Shown here: positions 55,839 to 64,000 of the stretch, piece by piece | Layout of the letters: every line of letters begins with the position of its first letter | Position numbering within the stretch: the stretch's first letter is position 1 | Source of the DNA: Candidatus Thiodiazotropha endoloripes | GTDB lineage: Bacteria > Pseudomonadota > Gammaproteobacteria > Chromatiales > Chromatiaceae | Reading direction: 5' to 3' | NCBI GenBank assembly: GCA_001709035.1 | Contig: LVKA01000011.1 | Coordinates: 186,001-250,000, forward strand | Length of the DNA: 64,000 nt | Notes under the pieces: generated by a model | Databases searched by the model: none | Seen by the model: only the letters and a program-made list of their open reading frames with translations | What the model was told of the DNA's origin: nothing | Position numbers and translations under genes: made by a program

Positions 55839-55866
55839 TTGACTCTCGGCATTTTGCCTCTATTAT
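55839..55866 (+). promoter_or_regulatory. groESL promoter
   Basis: -35 TTGACT at 55839-55844 and -10 TATTAT at 55861-55866, 16 bp apart. It looks like a housekeeping sigma-70 promoter; I do not see a good sigma-32 CCCCAT -10. Confidence 0.7.
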
Positions 55867-55892
55867 TAGCACTCAGTGAAGGCGAGTGCTAA
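55866..55892 (+). promoter_or_regulatory. CIRCE operator (HrcA site)
   Basis: Perfect TTAGCACTC-N9-GAGTGCTAA, starting on the last base of the -10 box. HrcA bound here would block transcription initiation and release upon heat stress. hrcA itself is not in the window. Confidence 0.95.
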
Positions 55893-55963
55893 CAAACTTG
55901 CCAACTGACAAATCAAATCATTCGATTAAAAACACCAAATATATAGCTTAGGAGAAACAGTCG

Positions 55964-56254
55964 ATGAATATTCGTCCGCTGCACGATCGCGTAATCGTTC
56001 GTCGTATGGAAGAAGAGCGCACCAGCCCGGGTGGCATCGTGCTCCCTGATGCAGCCACTGAGAAGCCCGTTGAGGGTGAAGTGCTGGCCGTGGGTAACGG
56101 CAAAGTAACCAACAGCGGCGAGGCCCGTCCGCTGGATGTCAAAGTCGGAGACCGAGTCCTGTTCGGCAAATACTCCGGTACCGAAGTGAAAGTGGGTGGC
56201 GAGGAAGTTCTGGTCATGCGCGAAGAAGACATCATGGGTGTGATCGAGGGCTGA
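55964..56254 (+). CDS. groES: Co-chaperonin GroES
   Basis: 96 residues, full length: [29 protein letters not shown] (first half), the mobile loop, and [26 protein letters not shown]. It caps GroEL. Strong RBS TTAGGAGAAAC before the ATG. 72 bp before groEL. Confidence 0.98.
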   Translation: MNIRPLHDRVIVRRMEEERTSPGGIVLPDAATEKPVEGEVLAVGNGKVTNSGEARPLDVKVGDRVLFGKYSGTEVKVGGEEVLVMREEDIMGVIEG

Positions 56255-56323
56255 TCCCGTATCAGCGATGACCCGATCAGGCTGAGCCTGATGACGAATC
56301 TCAACATTTTCCAAGGAAATTAA

Positions 56324-57970
<1,647 letters not shown>

Positions 57971-57988
57971 TTGCCTCTCAACGCTCTT

Positions 57989-58055
57989 GGGGCCTAATAA
58001 CAGGCCCCGAAATGCCTCTAAAAACCCCGTCTCCGTCAGGAGGCGGGGTTTTTTT
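57989..58055 (+). terminator. Tandem hairpins ending groESL
   Basis: Hairpin 1 (57989-58008): GGGGCCT / AGGCCCC. Hairpin 2 (58021-58055): AACCCCGTCTCC / GGAGGCGGGGTT followed by a run of T. The second is a classical intrinsic terminator. Confidence 0.92.
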
Positions 58056-58163
58056 GTGAACTCTGTGTAAGGAACTAAATAATTTCCCGATTTTGCCGTT
58101 ATCTCTTATGGCTAAGTAATTAACGCACAGGGACGCGCAATTCTTTCCTGAGGTGTTAAAAAA

Positions 58164-60425
58164 ATGTTCCGCAATATCGGCATTTCCGCGCGGTTTGTGA
58201 TTGCTACCGTTGTTGCTGTAATGGTTGTTCTGGCTATTACCCTTGTCACCACATTCAACTATATGGGAGGTATTCTGAGTGCCTCTGAAAAGAATGAGAT
58301 GAGTGAAATCTACCAGAATGTGGTCGCAGGCATCGATTCGGAGGGACGCTTGGCGCGAGCCATGAGTGCCCTTGTGGCCGGTATCCCCGATGTCCAGGAG
58401 GCGTTTGCCGACAAGGACCGGGAGACCCTGCATGGGCTGTTCGTACCCGGTTTCGCCAAGCTGAAGAAAGAGTACGGAGTCCGTCAGTTCCAGTTTCATG
58501 AGCCCCCTGCCACCTCCTATTTGCGTGTCCACAAGCCGGCGAAATTTGGCGATGACCTCTCCGGTTTTCGTCTCACCGTGGTGGAAGGCAATAACAGCAA
58601 AAAACCGATTCAGGGATTGGAGGTTGGTGTTGCCGGTCTGGGAATTCGTGGTCTGGTGCCAGTCAGTAACAAGGGCAAGCATATCGGTACGGTCGAGTTC
58701 GGAATGTCCTTTGGACAGGCCTTTTTCGATGAGTATGCCCAGAGTCATGATGTGGATCTGGAGCTCTATATCGACCGTAAAGGTAATATGGACCGCTTCG
58801 CCACCACCATGGATGGCAATGAGTTGATTGCCAAGGATCAATTGGGTCAGATTCTCCGGGGTGAAGGTCAATATGGACGGGGTGAGTTGAACGGCAAGCC
58901 GGTGGCTTACTATGCCGCGAACGTCACCAACTATTCCGGTGATCCGATCGGTGTACTGCTGGTTGCGAAAGATCGTTCCGAAGCTGCTGAAGCGGTTACC
59001 AAATTGACCTGGATACTGCTTGTCCTGGGTCTGGTATCGGTGGCGGTGATCGGTCTGCTGGTCTGGCTGATCAGTCGCGGTGTGGTGCAGCCGATCTGCA
59101 ACGCAGCAGAGGCCATGGAGGGGATCGCCTCTGCGGATGGGGATCTGACGGTACGCATGGATGAGACCGGAGAGGATGAAGTGGCTCGTCTGTCCAAGGG
59201 CTATAACCGTTTTGCAGACAAGATTGAGGGAATGGTCAAGAACGTCTCCAACTCGGCGGGCAATCTGAGCGTTCAGATCGGTGAGTTTGCCAATCTCGCC
59301 GAACATACCAACAGCGGTATCCGCAAGCAGTATGAGCAGACCACCCAGGTGGCCACGGCGATGACCGAGATGTCTGCGACTGTGCACGAAGTGGCACAAA
59401 ATACCACCCAGACTGCCGAGGCGGCCCAAGAGGCGGATAAGCAGGCGAATTCCGGTCGGGAAGTGGTGATGGATGTGACCAAGAGCATCGATCGTCTGGC
59501 GACCGATGTGGGGAAGGCAGTCGAAACGGTACAGCATGTGGCCCAGGACAGTGAGCGCATCGGTTCCGTGCTGGATGTGATCCGCGGTATCGCCGATCAG
59601 ACCAACCTGCTGGCACTCAATGCGGCCATCGAGGCGGCGCGTGCCGGTGAGCAGGGACGGGGATTTGCCGTGGTGGCCGACGAGGTTCGCACCCTGGCAA
59701 AACGGACCCAGGACTCCACCGAAGAGATCCAGGAGATGATCGAGAGCTTGCAGTCCGGTGTTCATCAGACGGTATCCGTTATGGAGACCAGTCAGAAGCA
59801 GGCGGCTGAGAGCGTGGAGCAGGCTGGGCGGGCCCATCAGTCACTCAAGGAGATTACCCAGGTAATCGATTCGATCTCCAGTATGAGTGGACAGATCGCC
59901 ACGGCGGCTGAAGAGCAGAGTGCGGTTGCGGAGGATATCAATCGCAACATCATCGATATCACCCAGATTGCTGATGAGACCAGCAAGGATTCAGACCGTA
60001 GCTATGAGGCGAGTACCGATATGTCCGTTGAAGTGGACAAGCTGAGTCACTTGCTGGATCAGTTCAATATCGGCGATGGCCATGCCAAGCAGTTGCAGCA
60101 GGCGATGGTGGCCCATCTGAGCTGGAAGACCAAGTTGAGAGGTTTTCTGGACGGCAAGGGTGCACTGGATGAGCGGGTCGCCTTCGATCATACCCAGTGC
60201 GGTTTCGGCAAGTGGTATCACACCCAGGGTAAGCATGAGCTGAGCCATATCAGTGAGATCAATCAGATCGAGAAACCCCACAAAGAGCTGCACGATCTGA
60301 TCAAGATAATCGCCGACCTGAAACGGAACGGCGACATGGCTGGCGCGGAAAGGGAGTATGAACGGGTTGGGCCGATGTCGGAGAATATCGTCAATCTGAT
60401 GCGCAGTATCAAAGGCAAACTTTAA
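58164..60425 (+). CDS. Methyl-accepting chemotaxis protein with C-terminal CZB zinc-binding domain
   Basis: 753 residues. TM1 (~10-32), a periplasmic ligand domain (~35-275; [15 protein letters not shown] and [10 protein letters not shown] match the double-Cache-3-like sensory family), TM2 (~285-308), HAMP (~308-360), the MA signalling domain with [31 protein letters not shown] (in two parts), and a CZB domain (~645-753) whose zinc residues appear in [16 protein letters not shown] and KPHKELH. It probably senses a chemical outside and zinc/redox inside. GAGGTG precedes the ATG. Confidence 0.9.
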   Translation: MFRNIGISARFVIATVVAVMVVLAITLVTTFNYMGGILSASEKNEMSEIYQNVVAGIDSEGRLARAMSALVAGIPDVQEAFADKDRETLHGLFVPGFAKLKKEYGVRQFQFHEPPATSYLRVHKPAKFGDDLSGFRLTVVEGNNSKKPIQGLEVGVAGLGIRGLVPVSNKGKHIGTVEFGMSFGQAFFDEYAQSHDVDLELYIDRKGNMDRFATTMDGNELIAKDQLGQILRGEGQYGRGELNGKPVAYYAANVTNYSGDPIGVLLVAKDRSEAAEAVTKLTWILLVLGLVSVAVIGLLVWLISRGVVQPICNAAEAMEGIASADGDLTVRMDETGEDEVARLSKGYNRFADKIEGMVKNVSNSAGNLSVQIGEFANLAEHTNSGIRKQYEQTTQVATAMTEMSATVHEVAQNTTQTAEAAQEADKQANSGREVVMDVTKSIDRLATDVGKAVETVQHVAQDSERIGSVLDVIRGIADQTNLLALNAAIEAARAGEQGRGFAVVADEVRTLAKRTQDSTEEIQEMIESLQSGVHQTVSVMETSQKQAAESVEQAGRAHQSLKEITQVIDSISSMSGQIATAAEEQSAVAEDINRNIIDITQIADETSKDSDRSYEASTDMSVEVDKLSHLLDQFNIGDGHAKQLQQAMVAHLSWKTKLRGFLDGKGALDERVAFDHTQCGFGKWYHTQGKHELSHISEINQIEKPHKELHDLIKIIADLKRNGDMAGAEREYERVGPMSENIVNLMRSIKGKL

Positions 60426-60436
60426 ACAACCCCTGC

Positions 60437-60474
60437 CTTCAACCAGCGGGGTATCAATCTCCCGCTGGTTGAAG
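60437..60474 (+). terminator. Long perfect hairpin after the MCP gene
   Basis: 14-bp arms CTTCAACCAGCGGG / CCCGCTGGTTGAAG, loop of 10 bases, 12 bp past the stop. A short pyrimidine stretch (CCCCCCTTT) follows at about 60482-60490. Probable transcription end. Confidence 0.7.
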
Positions 60475-60773
60475 CTGGCATCCCCCCTTTGAGCTGATCC
60501 CGGCTCAATTGACAGAATCCCCCGCTATAGGCAGACTGAAGCTGTCTCCATCACCTTCATATGTTTCAACCTGGCGACTGAATTACTCCAGTCAGGGCTT
60601 CAGACATGCGCCTGATCAAGGCGAGGTTTGCAGAGAACGAGGGGCTGCCTTCGTCAGAGGGTTGGTAAAATCCCCTGATGGCATGGCCAGGCATGGTTAA
60701 ATGTTTGCTGCTGCTCATAATTGTGTGTGGTGAGAGACAGCTTCAAACAAACGGATTAGTATTAGGGCCAATT

Positions 60774-60790
60774 GGATTCGTGTTAACAGG
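60774..60790 (+). repeat. Short repeat GGATTSGTGTTAACAGG, copy 2
   Basis: 16 of 17 bases match the copy at 3656-3672. It lies about 155 bp before the DarA-like start. Confidence 0.35.
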
Positions 60791-60945
60791 GCCCAACAGG
60801 CCGAACAATTGGATCATATTGAATTACACCCGACTGAGAATGGGGTAGCCCGGTAACAAAAAGGGAGCTGTCGCCTTGAATTTGGCGTATTGAAGCGCGC
60901 CATGAGCGTTCCGGGTGAGAGAGCCTGACTGATACCAATCCAGAT

Positions 60946-61899
60946 ATGAAAAAGATCCTAGTACTTCAATTTTCGCAAACCGGACAGCTCTCCAATATTG
61001 TGCAATCGATTAGTACGCCGCTACAGGAATCGACCGGAATTGAGCTGAAAACCGAGACGCTTCAACCGTTGGATCCCTATCCGTTTCCCTGGCCGTTTTT
61101 CCGGTTTTTGGATGTTTTTCCCGAATGCGTCTATCTGGATGCCCCTGAGTTGCAACCGTTGCAGATTGATTCAGATTACGATGCAGATCTTGTGATCCTG
61201 GCCTATCAGGTCTGGTTTCTGGCACCGGCCCTGCCGATAACCGGCTTTCTGCAGAGCGAACAGGCTAAGCGGTTACTCAACGGTAAACCGGTGATCACGG
61301 TCATCGGCTGCCGCAACATGTGGACTCGGGCGCAAGAGACCATGAAGGCCATGCTGGATGACTGTGGCGCCCGTTTAATTGATAATGTGGTGCTGACAGA
61401 TCAGGGCTCCCTGCTGGCCTCCTTTATCACCACCCCAAGATGGTTGTGGACGGGTAAAAAGGGGCCCTTCTGGGGATTTCCGGCCGCCGGGGTATCCGAT
61501 CAGGATATCCAGGCCTGCTGCCGCTTCGGTCAGGCGATAGAGCAGGGGCTTGGTGAGGACGCTGAGAAGAGCGAAGGCCCAATGCTAGGGGGCCTGCAGG
61601 CCGTGGAAGCGGATGTGAGTCAAATTCAATCAGAAAAAGTGGGTTATCGTAGTTTTCTGATTTGGGGTAAGTTGTTACGCAGGATTGGCAAACAGGGTGA
61701 CGCCAAACGAACACCTGTGCTGGCGGTCTATGTGGTATTTCTGATTCTGATGATTGTCACCGTGGTGCCGCTGAGCATGCTTCTGAAGGCGCTATTGGCG
61801 CCGCTGATGAAGCAAAGACACCAACAGATTAAAACATATTTTGAGGCGCCTTCCGGTTCAGGGAGTGAGCGCATGGAAGAATTCGGTTGCGGTAAATGA
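60946..61899 (+). CDS. DarA-like dialkylresorcinol-pathway protein (flavodoxin-like N-terminus)
   Basis: 317 residues. The start KKILVLQFSQTGQLSNIV is a flavodoxin-type phosphate loop; the core VILAYQVWFLAPALPITGFLQS and VITVIGCRNMWTRAQE continue the fold. A C-terminal hydrophobic helix (TPVLAVYVVFLILMIVTVVPLSMLL, two halves) anchors it to the membrane. It resembles proteins annotated as dialkylresorcinol condensing enzyme (DarA). It is coupled by ATGA to the DarB-like ketosynthase, which supports the assignment. The exact reaction is not proven. Confidence 0.78.
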   Translation: MKKILVLQFSQTGQLSNIVQSISTPLQESTGIELKTETLQPLDPYPFPWPFFRFLDVFPECVYLDAPELQPLQIDSDYDADLVILAYQVWFLAPALPITGFLQSEQAKRLLNGKPVITVIGCRNMWTRAQETMKAMLDDCGARLIDNVVLTDQGSLLASFITTPRWLWTGKKGPFWGFPAAGVSDQDIQACCRFGQAIEQGLGEDAEKSEGPMLGGLQAVEADVSQIQSEKVGYRSFLIWGKLLRRIGKQGDAKRTPVLAVYVVFLILMIVTVVPLSMLLKALLAPLMKQRHQQIKTYFEAPSGSGSERMEEFGCGK

Positions 61900-63044
61900 G
61901 GGCATACATAACCAATACGTCGGCTTTTCTGCCGAACCAGCCTGTTGAGAATGAGCAGATCGAGGATGTACTGGGCATGGTGGGTGGTAAACCTTCCCGT
62001 GCCAAGCGTCTGGTATTGCGCAGTAACGGTATCAAGCAGCGCTACTATGCAATTGATCCGGAGAGTGGCGAGCTGAGTCACAGCAATGCCGAAATGACCG
62101 CACTCTGCGTGCGGCGGCTGTTTGCTTCAGAGGCTGAGCTCAATCAGATGCAGTGTCTGGTCTCCGGCACCTCCATTCCGGACCAGGTGATGCCGGGTCA
62201 TGGGTTGATGGTGCATGGGGAGCTGGGGAATCAGTGTTGCGAGGTGATCACCACATCCGGGATCTGCCTGAGTGGGGCAGCGGCGCTGAAATATGCCTAT
62301 CTGGCGGTGAAAAGCGGCGAATTCAAACAGGCGGTATCCACCGGCTCGGAGCTGGTTTCACCGGTGTTGCGGGCCAGCCATTATGAAGGTGAATCGAAGT
62401 ATAAAATCGAAAACCTGAAGAAAAACCCGGAAATCGCCTTTGAGAAAGATTTTCTGCGCTGGATGCTGTCCGATGGCGCCGGAGCCTTTCGAGTCGAAAG
62501 TGAGCCCAACCAGCGGGCGGAACAACCGGTAGTGGAGATTGATTGGATTGAGATCTACTCCTATGCGAATGAGCTTGAAACCTGCATGTACTCAGGCGCG
62601 GAAAAGCTGGAGGACGGCAGTCTGGAGAGCTGGAAGCTCTACACTCAGCAGGGATTGATCGATCACTCGGTGATGAGCATCAAACAGGACGTCAAACTGC
62701 TGAATGAGAACATCGTACCCATGGCGGTCAAGGAGACCCTGAAGCGGGTGATTGCCAAAACCGGTCTGCAGGCTGATCAGGTGGACTATTTTCTGCCCCA
62801 TATCTCCTCCATGTATTTCGATGAGAAGGTCTATGAGGCGCTGGTGGAGCTCGATTTCGAGATTCCCCGTGAGCGTTGGTTCACCAACCTGACCACCCGG
62901 GGCAATACCGGTTCCGCATCGATCTACATCATGCTGGATGAACTGCTAAAATCCGGACAGTTGAAAAGCGGTGAGCGGTTGCTCTGTTTTGTCCCGGAGA
63001 GCGGGCGCTTCTCCAGTTCATTCATGTTATTGAGCGTGGTATGA
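61896..63044 (+). CDS. DarB-like beta-ketoacyl-ACP synthase III
   Basis: 382 residues of thiolase fold. The KAS III catalytic triad is intact: Cys124 (TTSGICLSGAAALKYAY), His302 (YFLPHISSMYF) and Asn337 (LTTRGNTGSASIYIML). Start MRAYITNTSAFLPNQPV. Enzymes of this subgroup condense a beta-ketoacyl with an unsaturated acyl thioester to build a dialkylresorcinol ring. ATGA overlaps on both sides (61896, 63041) show tight coupling. Confidence 0.88.
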   Translation: MRAYITNTSAFLPNQPVENEQIEDVLGMVGGKPSRAKRLVLRSNGIKQRYYAIDPESGELSHSNAEMTALCVRRLFASEAELNQMQCLVSGTSIPDQVMPGHGLMVHGELGNQCCEVITTSGICLSGAAALKYAYLAVKSGEFKQAVSTGSELVSPVLRASHYEGESKYKIENLKKNPEIAFEKDFLRWMLSDGAGAFRVESEPNQRAEQPVVEIDWIEIYSYANELETCMYSGAEKLEDGSLESWKLYTQQGLIDHSVMSIKQDVKLLNENIVPMAVKETLKRVIAKTGLQADQVDYFLPHISSMYFDEKVYEALVELDFEIPRERWFTNLTTRGNTGSASIYIMLDELLKSGQLKSGERLLCFVPESGRFSSSFMLLSVV

Positions 63045-63448
63045 AGATCAAAGACATTCCGCAGGATAAAGCCGGGTCCCTGGGCGGAGAGACCAAAGTA
63101 ATCTATGCAGAATCGGACTCCGGCAGGATCGAGTCATCCGAGACCAACGGCTGGGAGGTTGAAGAGATCGTACTCGGCCAGGCGCTGGATGAGATCAAAC
63201 GGCTGACCGTAGATGCCTATCAGCGGGCCAGGCAGGGAAAAACCTCAGCACTGGAATTTCATATGTACCATCAGCGCATGGACCTGCCGATGCTGGCCCA
63301 GGCGATGGGACGCTTTCAATGGATGGTGAAACGGGACTTTTCACCGCAGCGCTTTGCCAGGCTCTCTGTCGATAAGCTGGACGGTTATGCCGAAGTACTG
63401 GGTATCGATCGGGATACACTAAAACAACTACCTGAGACATATGAATAA
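63041..63448 (+). CDS. Small hypothetical protein with HTH-like C-terminal half
   Basis: 135 residues. The N-terminal part (~1-70) is polar, and the C-terminal part (~75-130: MDLPMLAQAMGRFQWMVKRDF, YAEVLGIDRDTLKQLPE) resembles the five-helix Cro/C1 fold, with HTH-like spacing. It could be a regulator or, given its place inside a biosynthetic operon, a partner of the BtrH_N-type protein. I do not recognise the family with certainty. It overlaps the next gene by 8 bp. Confidence 0.65.
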   Translation: MKIKDIPQDKAGSLGGETKVIYAESDSGRIESSETNGWEVEEIVLGQALDEIKRLTVDAYQRARQGKTSALEFHMYHQRMDLPMLAQAMGRFQWMVKRDFSPQRFARLSVDKLDGYAEVLGIDRDTLKQLPETYE

Positions 63449-64000
63449 ACCACTCGAGCACCGGCACGCGGCGCATTGTGAGACAGGCGTCATGTCCGCC
63501 ATGCTTCGCTATCATGGACTGGCGGTGTCCGAGCCCATGGCCTTCGGTCTGGCAAGCGGCCTGACCTATGCCTATATCCCCATGGTAAAGATCAACGGTA
63601 TGCCGTTGATCGCCTATCGAACCCCTCCGCGGATGATCATCCGCGCCCTCTCACGGCGCATTGGCGGGCTGAAGATGACGTTTCAGAAGTTCCGTAAACC
63701 GGGCCAGGGCGAAGCCGCGCTTGATCGGTTGTTGGATGAGGGACGGATTGTCGGTCTACAGACTTCGGTCTTCTTTCTGCCCTATTTCCCCGAGGATATG
63801 CGTTTCCATTTCAATGCGCACAATCTGCTTGTCTACGGTCGGGAGGGGGACGCCTTCCAGGTCAGTGATCCGGTGTTCTCCCACCTGGTGACGGTGGACC
63901 GGCAGAGTCTGAGTAAGGCGCGGTTTGCCAAAGGCGCACTGGCCCCAAAAGGTCTGCTCTACTACCCGGCCGAGGTGCCGGCGGAGATCGATTTCAAAAC
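63441..64000 (+). CDS. BtrH N-terminal-domain protein (partial, 3' end off window)
   Basis: The frame is open from ATG 63441 to the right edge (186 residues). HRHAAHCETGVMSAMLRYHG near the start, then FGLASGLTYAY, HNLLVYGREGDAFQVSDPVF and ALAPKGLLYYP match the BtrH_N (C39-protease-like acyltransferase) pattern; Cys13 in AHCETG would be the nucleophile and His of FNAHN plus Asp of VSDPVF the partners. Family members transfer acyl groups from carrier proteins. The full length is unknown. Confidence 0.75.
   Translation, partial: MNKPLEHRHAAHCETGVMSAMLRYHGLAVSEPMAFGLASGLTYAYIPMVKINGMPLIAYRTPPRMIIRALSRRIGGLKMTFQKFRKPGQGEAALDRLLDEGRIVGLQTSVFFLPYFPEDMRFHFNAHNLLVYGREGDAFQVSDPVFSHLVTVDRQSLSKARFAKGALAPKGLLYYPAEVPAEIDFK

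Larger units (their letters stand above)
55609..55963. other. ppk2 / groES divergent control region
   Basis: 355 bp. Besides the ppk2 promoter (-), it holds the groESL promoter at 55839-55866 and the CIRCE operator at 55866-55892. No gene. Confidence 0.7.
60426..60945. other. Intergenic region before the DAR-like operon
   Basis: 520 bp. A 14-bp perfect inverted repeat at 60437-60474 ends the MCP gene. The repeat word GGATTCGTGTTAACAGG lies at 60774-60790. The open frame at 60509-60700 has no protein-like features. The promoter of the next operon is presumably within 60700-60940 but I cannot define it. Confidence 0.5.

Noticed and set aside
57978-59837. Very long minus-strand frame antisense to the chemoreceptor gene
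   Set aside because: The plus-strand frame has all MCP domains; the antisense frame is a codon-bias shadow with His/Leu/Gly-rich composition.
60509-60700. 63-codon frame between the MCP and DarA-like genes
   Set aside because: No ribosome-binding site and no protein-like composition.

Overview
The window is about 64 kb of GC-moderate (high-50s %) gammaproteobacterial chromosome. Gene content and order point to a free-living or symbiotic sulfur-oxidising lineage near Chromatiales. Supporting clues are the rpe-gph-trpEGDC order, the kdsD-kdsC-lptCAB-rpoN-hpf-ptsN-hprK-rapZ-PTS cluster, cutA-dsbD-aroQ-accBC-prmA with dusB-fis-purHD, a nine-haem cytochrome lipoprotein, and a CIRCE operator before groESL. 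The genus assignment is inference, not something read directly. Most of the window is core metabolism with dense, often overlapping operons and no insertion sequences, CRISPR arrays or phage genes.

Layout. 1-5.4 kb: end of a PfkB sugar kinase, a Rieske-type protein, small orphan proteins, an aldo/keto reductase, a CbiM-like membrane protein, DjlA, a DUF350 protein and a lytic transglycosylase. 5.4-14.5 kb: DUF3530 protein, rpe, gph, trpE, trpG, trpD, trpC (the trpD-trpC gap holds repeats), a WYL regulator, a VOC protein and tag. 14.8-18.6 kb: a CRP orthologue, OsmC, DUF885 and VOC proteins, tRNA-Gln. 18.6-19.7 kb: rplM-rpsI with a strong promoter and a leader terminator. 19.9-31.3 kb: a long co-directional run for Kdo/LPS transport, sigma-54 and a regulatory phosphotransferase chain. 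31.3-35.9 kb: an AT-rich signalling block (hybrid histidine kinase, PilZ, STAS, small Cys protein, FixJ-type regulator). 36-53 kb, minus strand: nonahaem lipoprotein, glgP, VanZ-purD-purH, fis-dusB, DUF3426 protein, prmA, accC-accB, aroQ, dsbD, cutA. 53-60.4 kb: CsgG-like lipoprotein, fxsA, ppk2, groES-groEL, a zinc-binding-domain chemoreceptor. 60.9-64 kb: the start of a translationally coupled operon resembling dialkylresorcinol/aryl-lipid biosynthesis (DarA-like, DarB-like ketosynthase, HTH-like small protein, BtrH_N-type protein), cut by the window edge.

How the genes work together. kdsD/kdsC make Kdo for lipid A-core and lptCAB export LPS. The adjacent rpoN, hpf, ptsN, hprK, rapZ, EIIA, HPr and EI form a carbohydrate/nitrogen-sensing phosphorelay with no sugar permease here. 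HPr keeps both His15 and Ser46, so both EI and HprK inputs look intact. The most distinctive items are the DAR-like operon at the right edge, DsbD with a duplicated N-terminal alpha domain, the promoter-terminator unit in front of rplM, the AT-rich two-component block with its palindrome, and several short palindromic repeat families.
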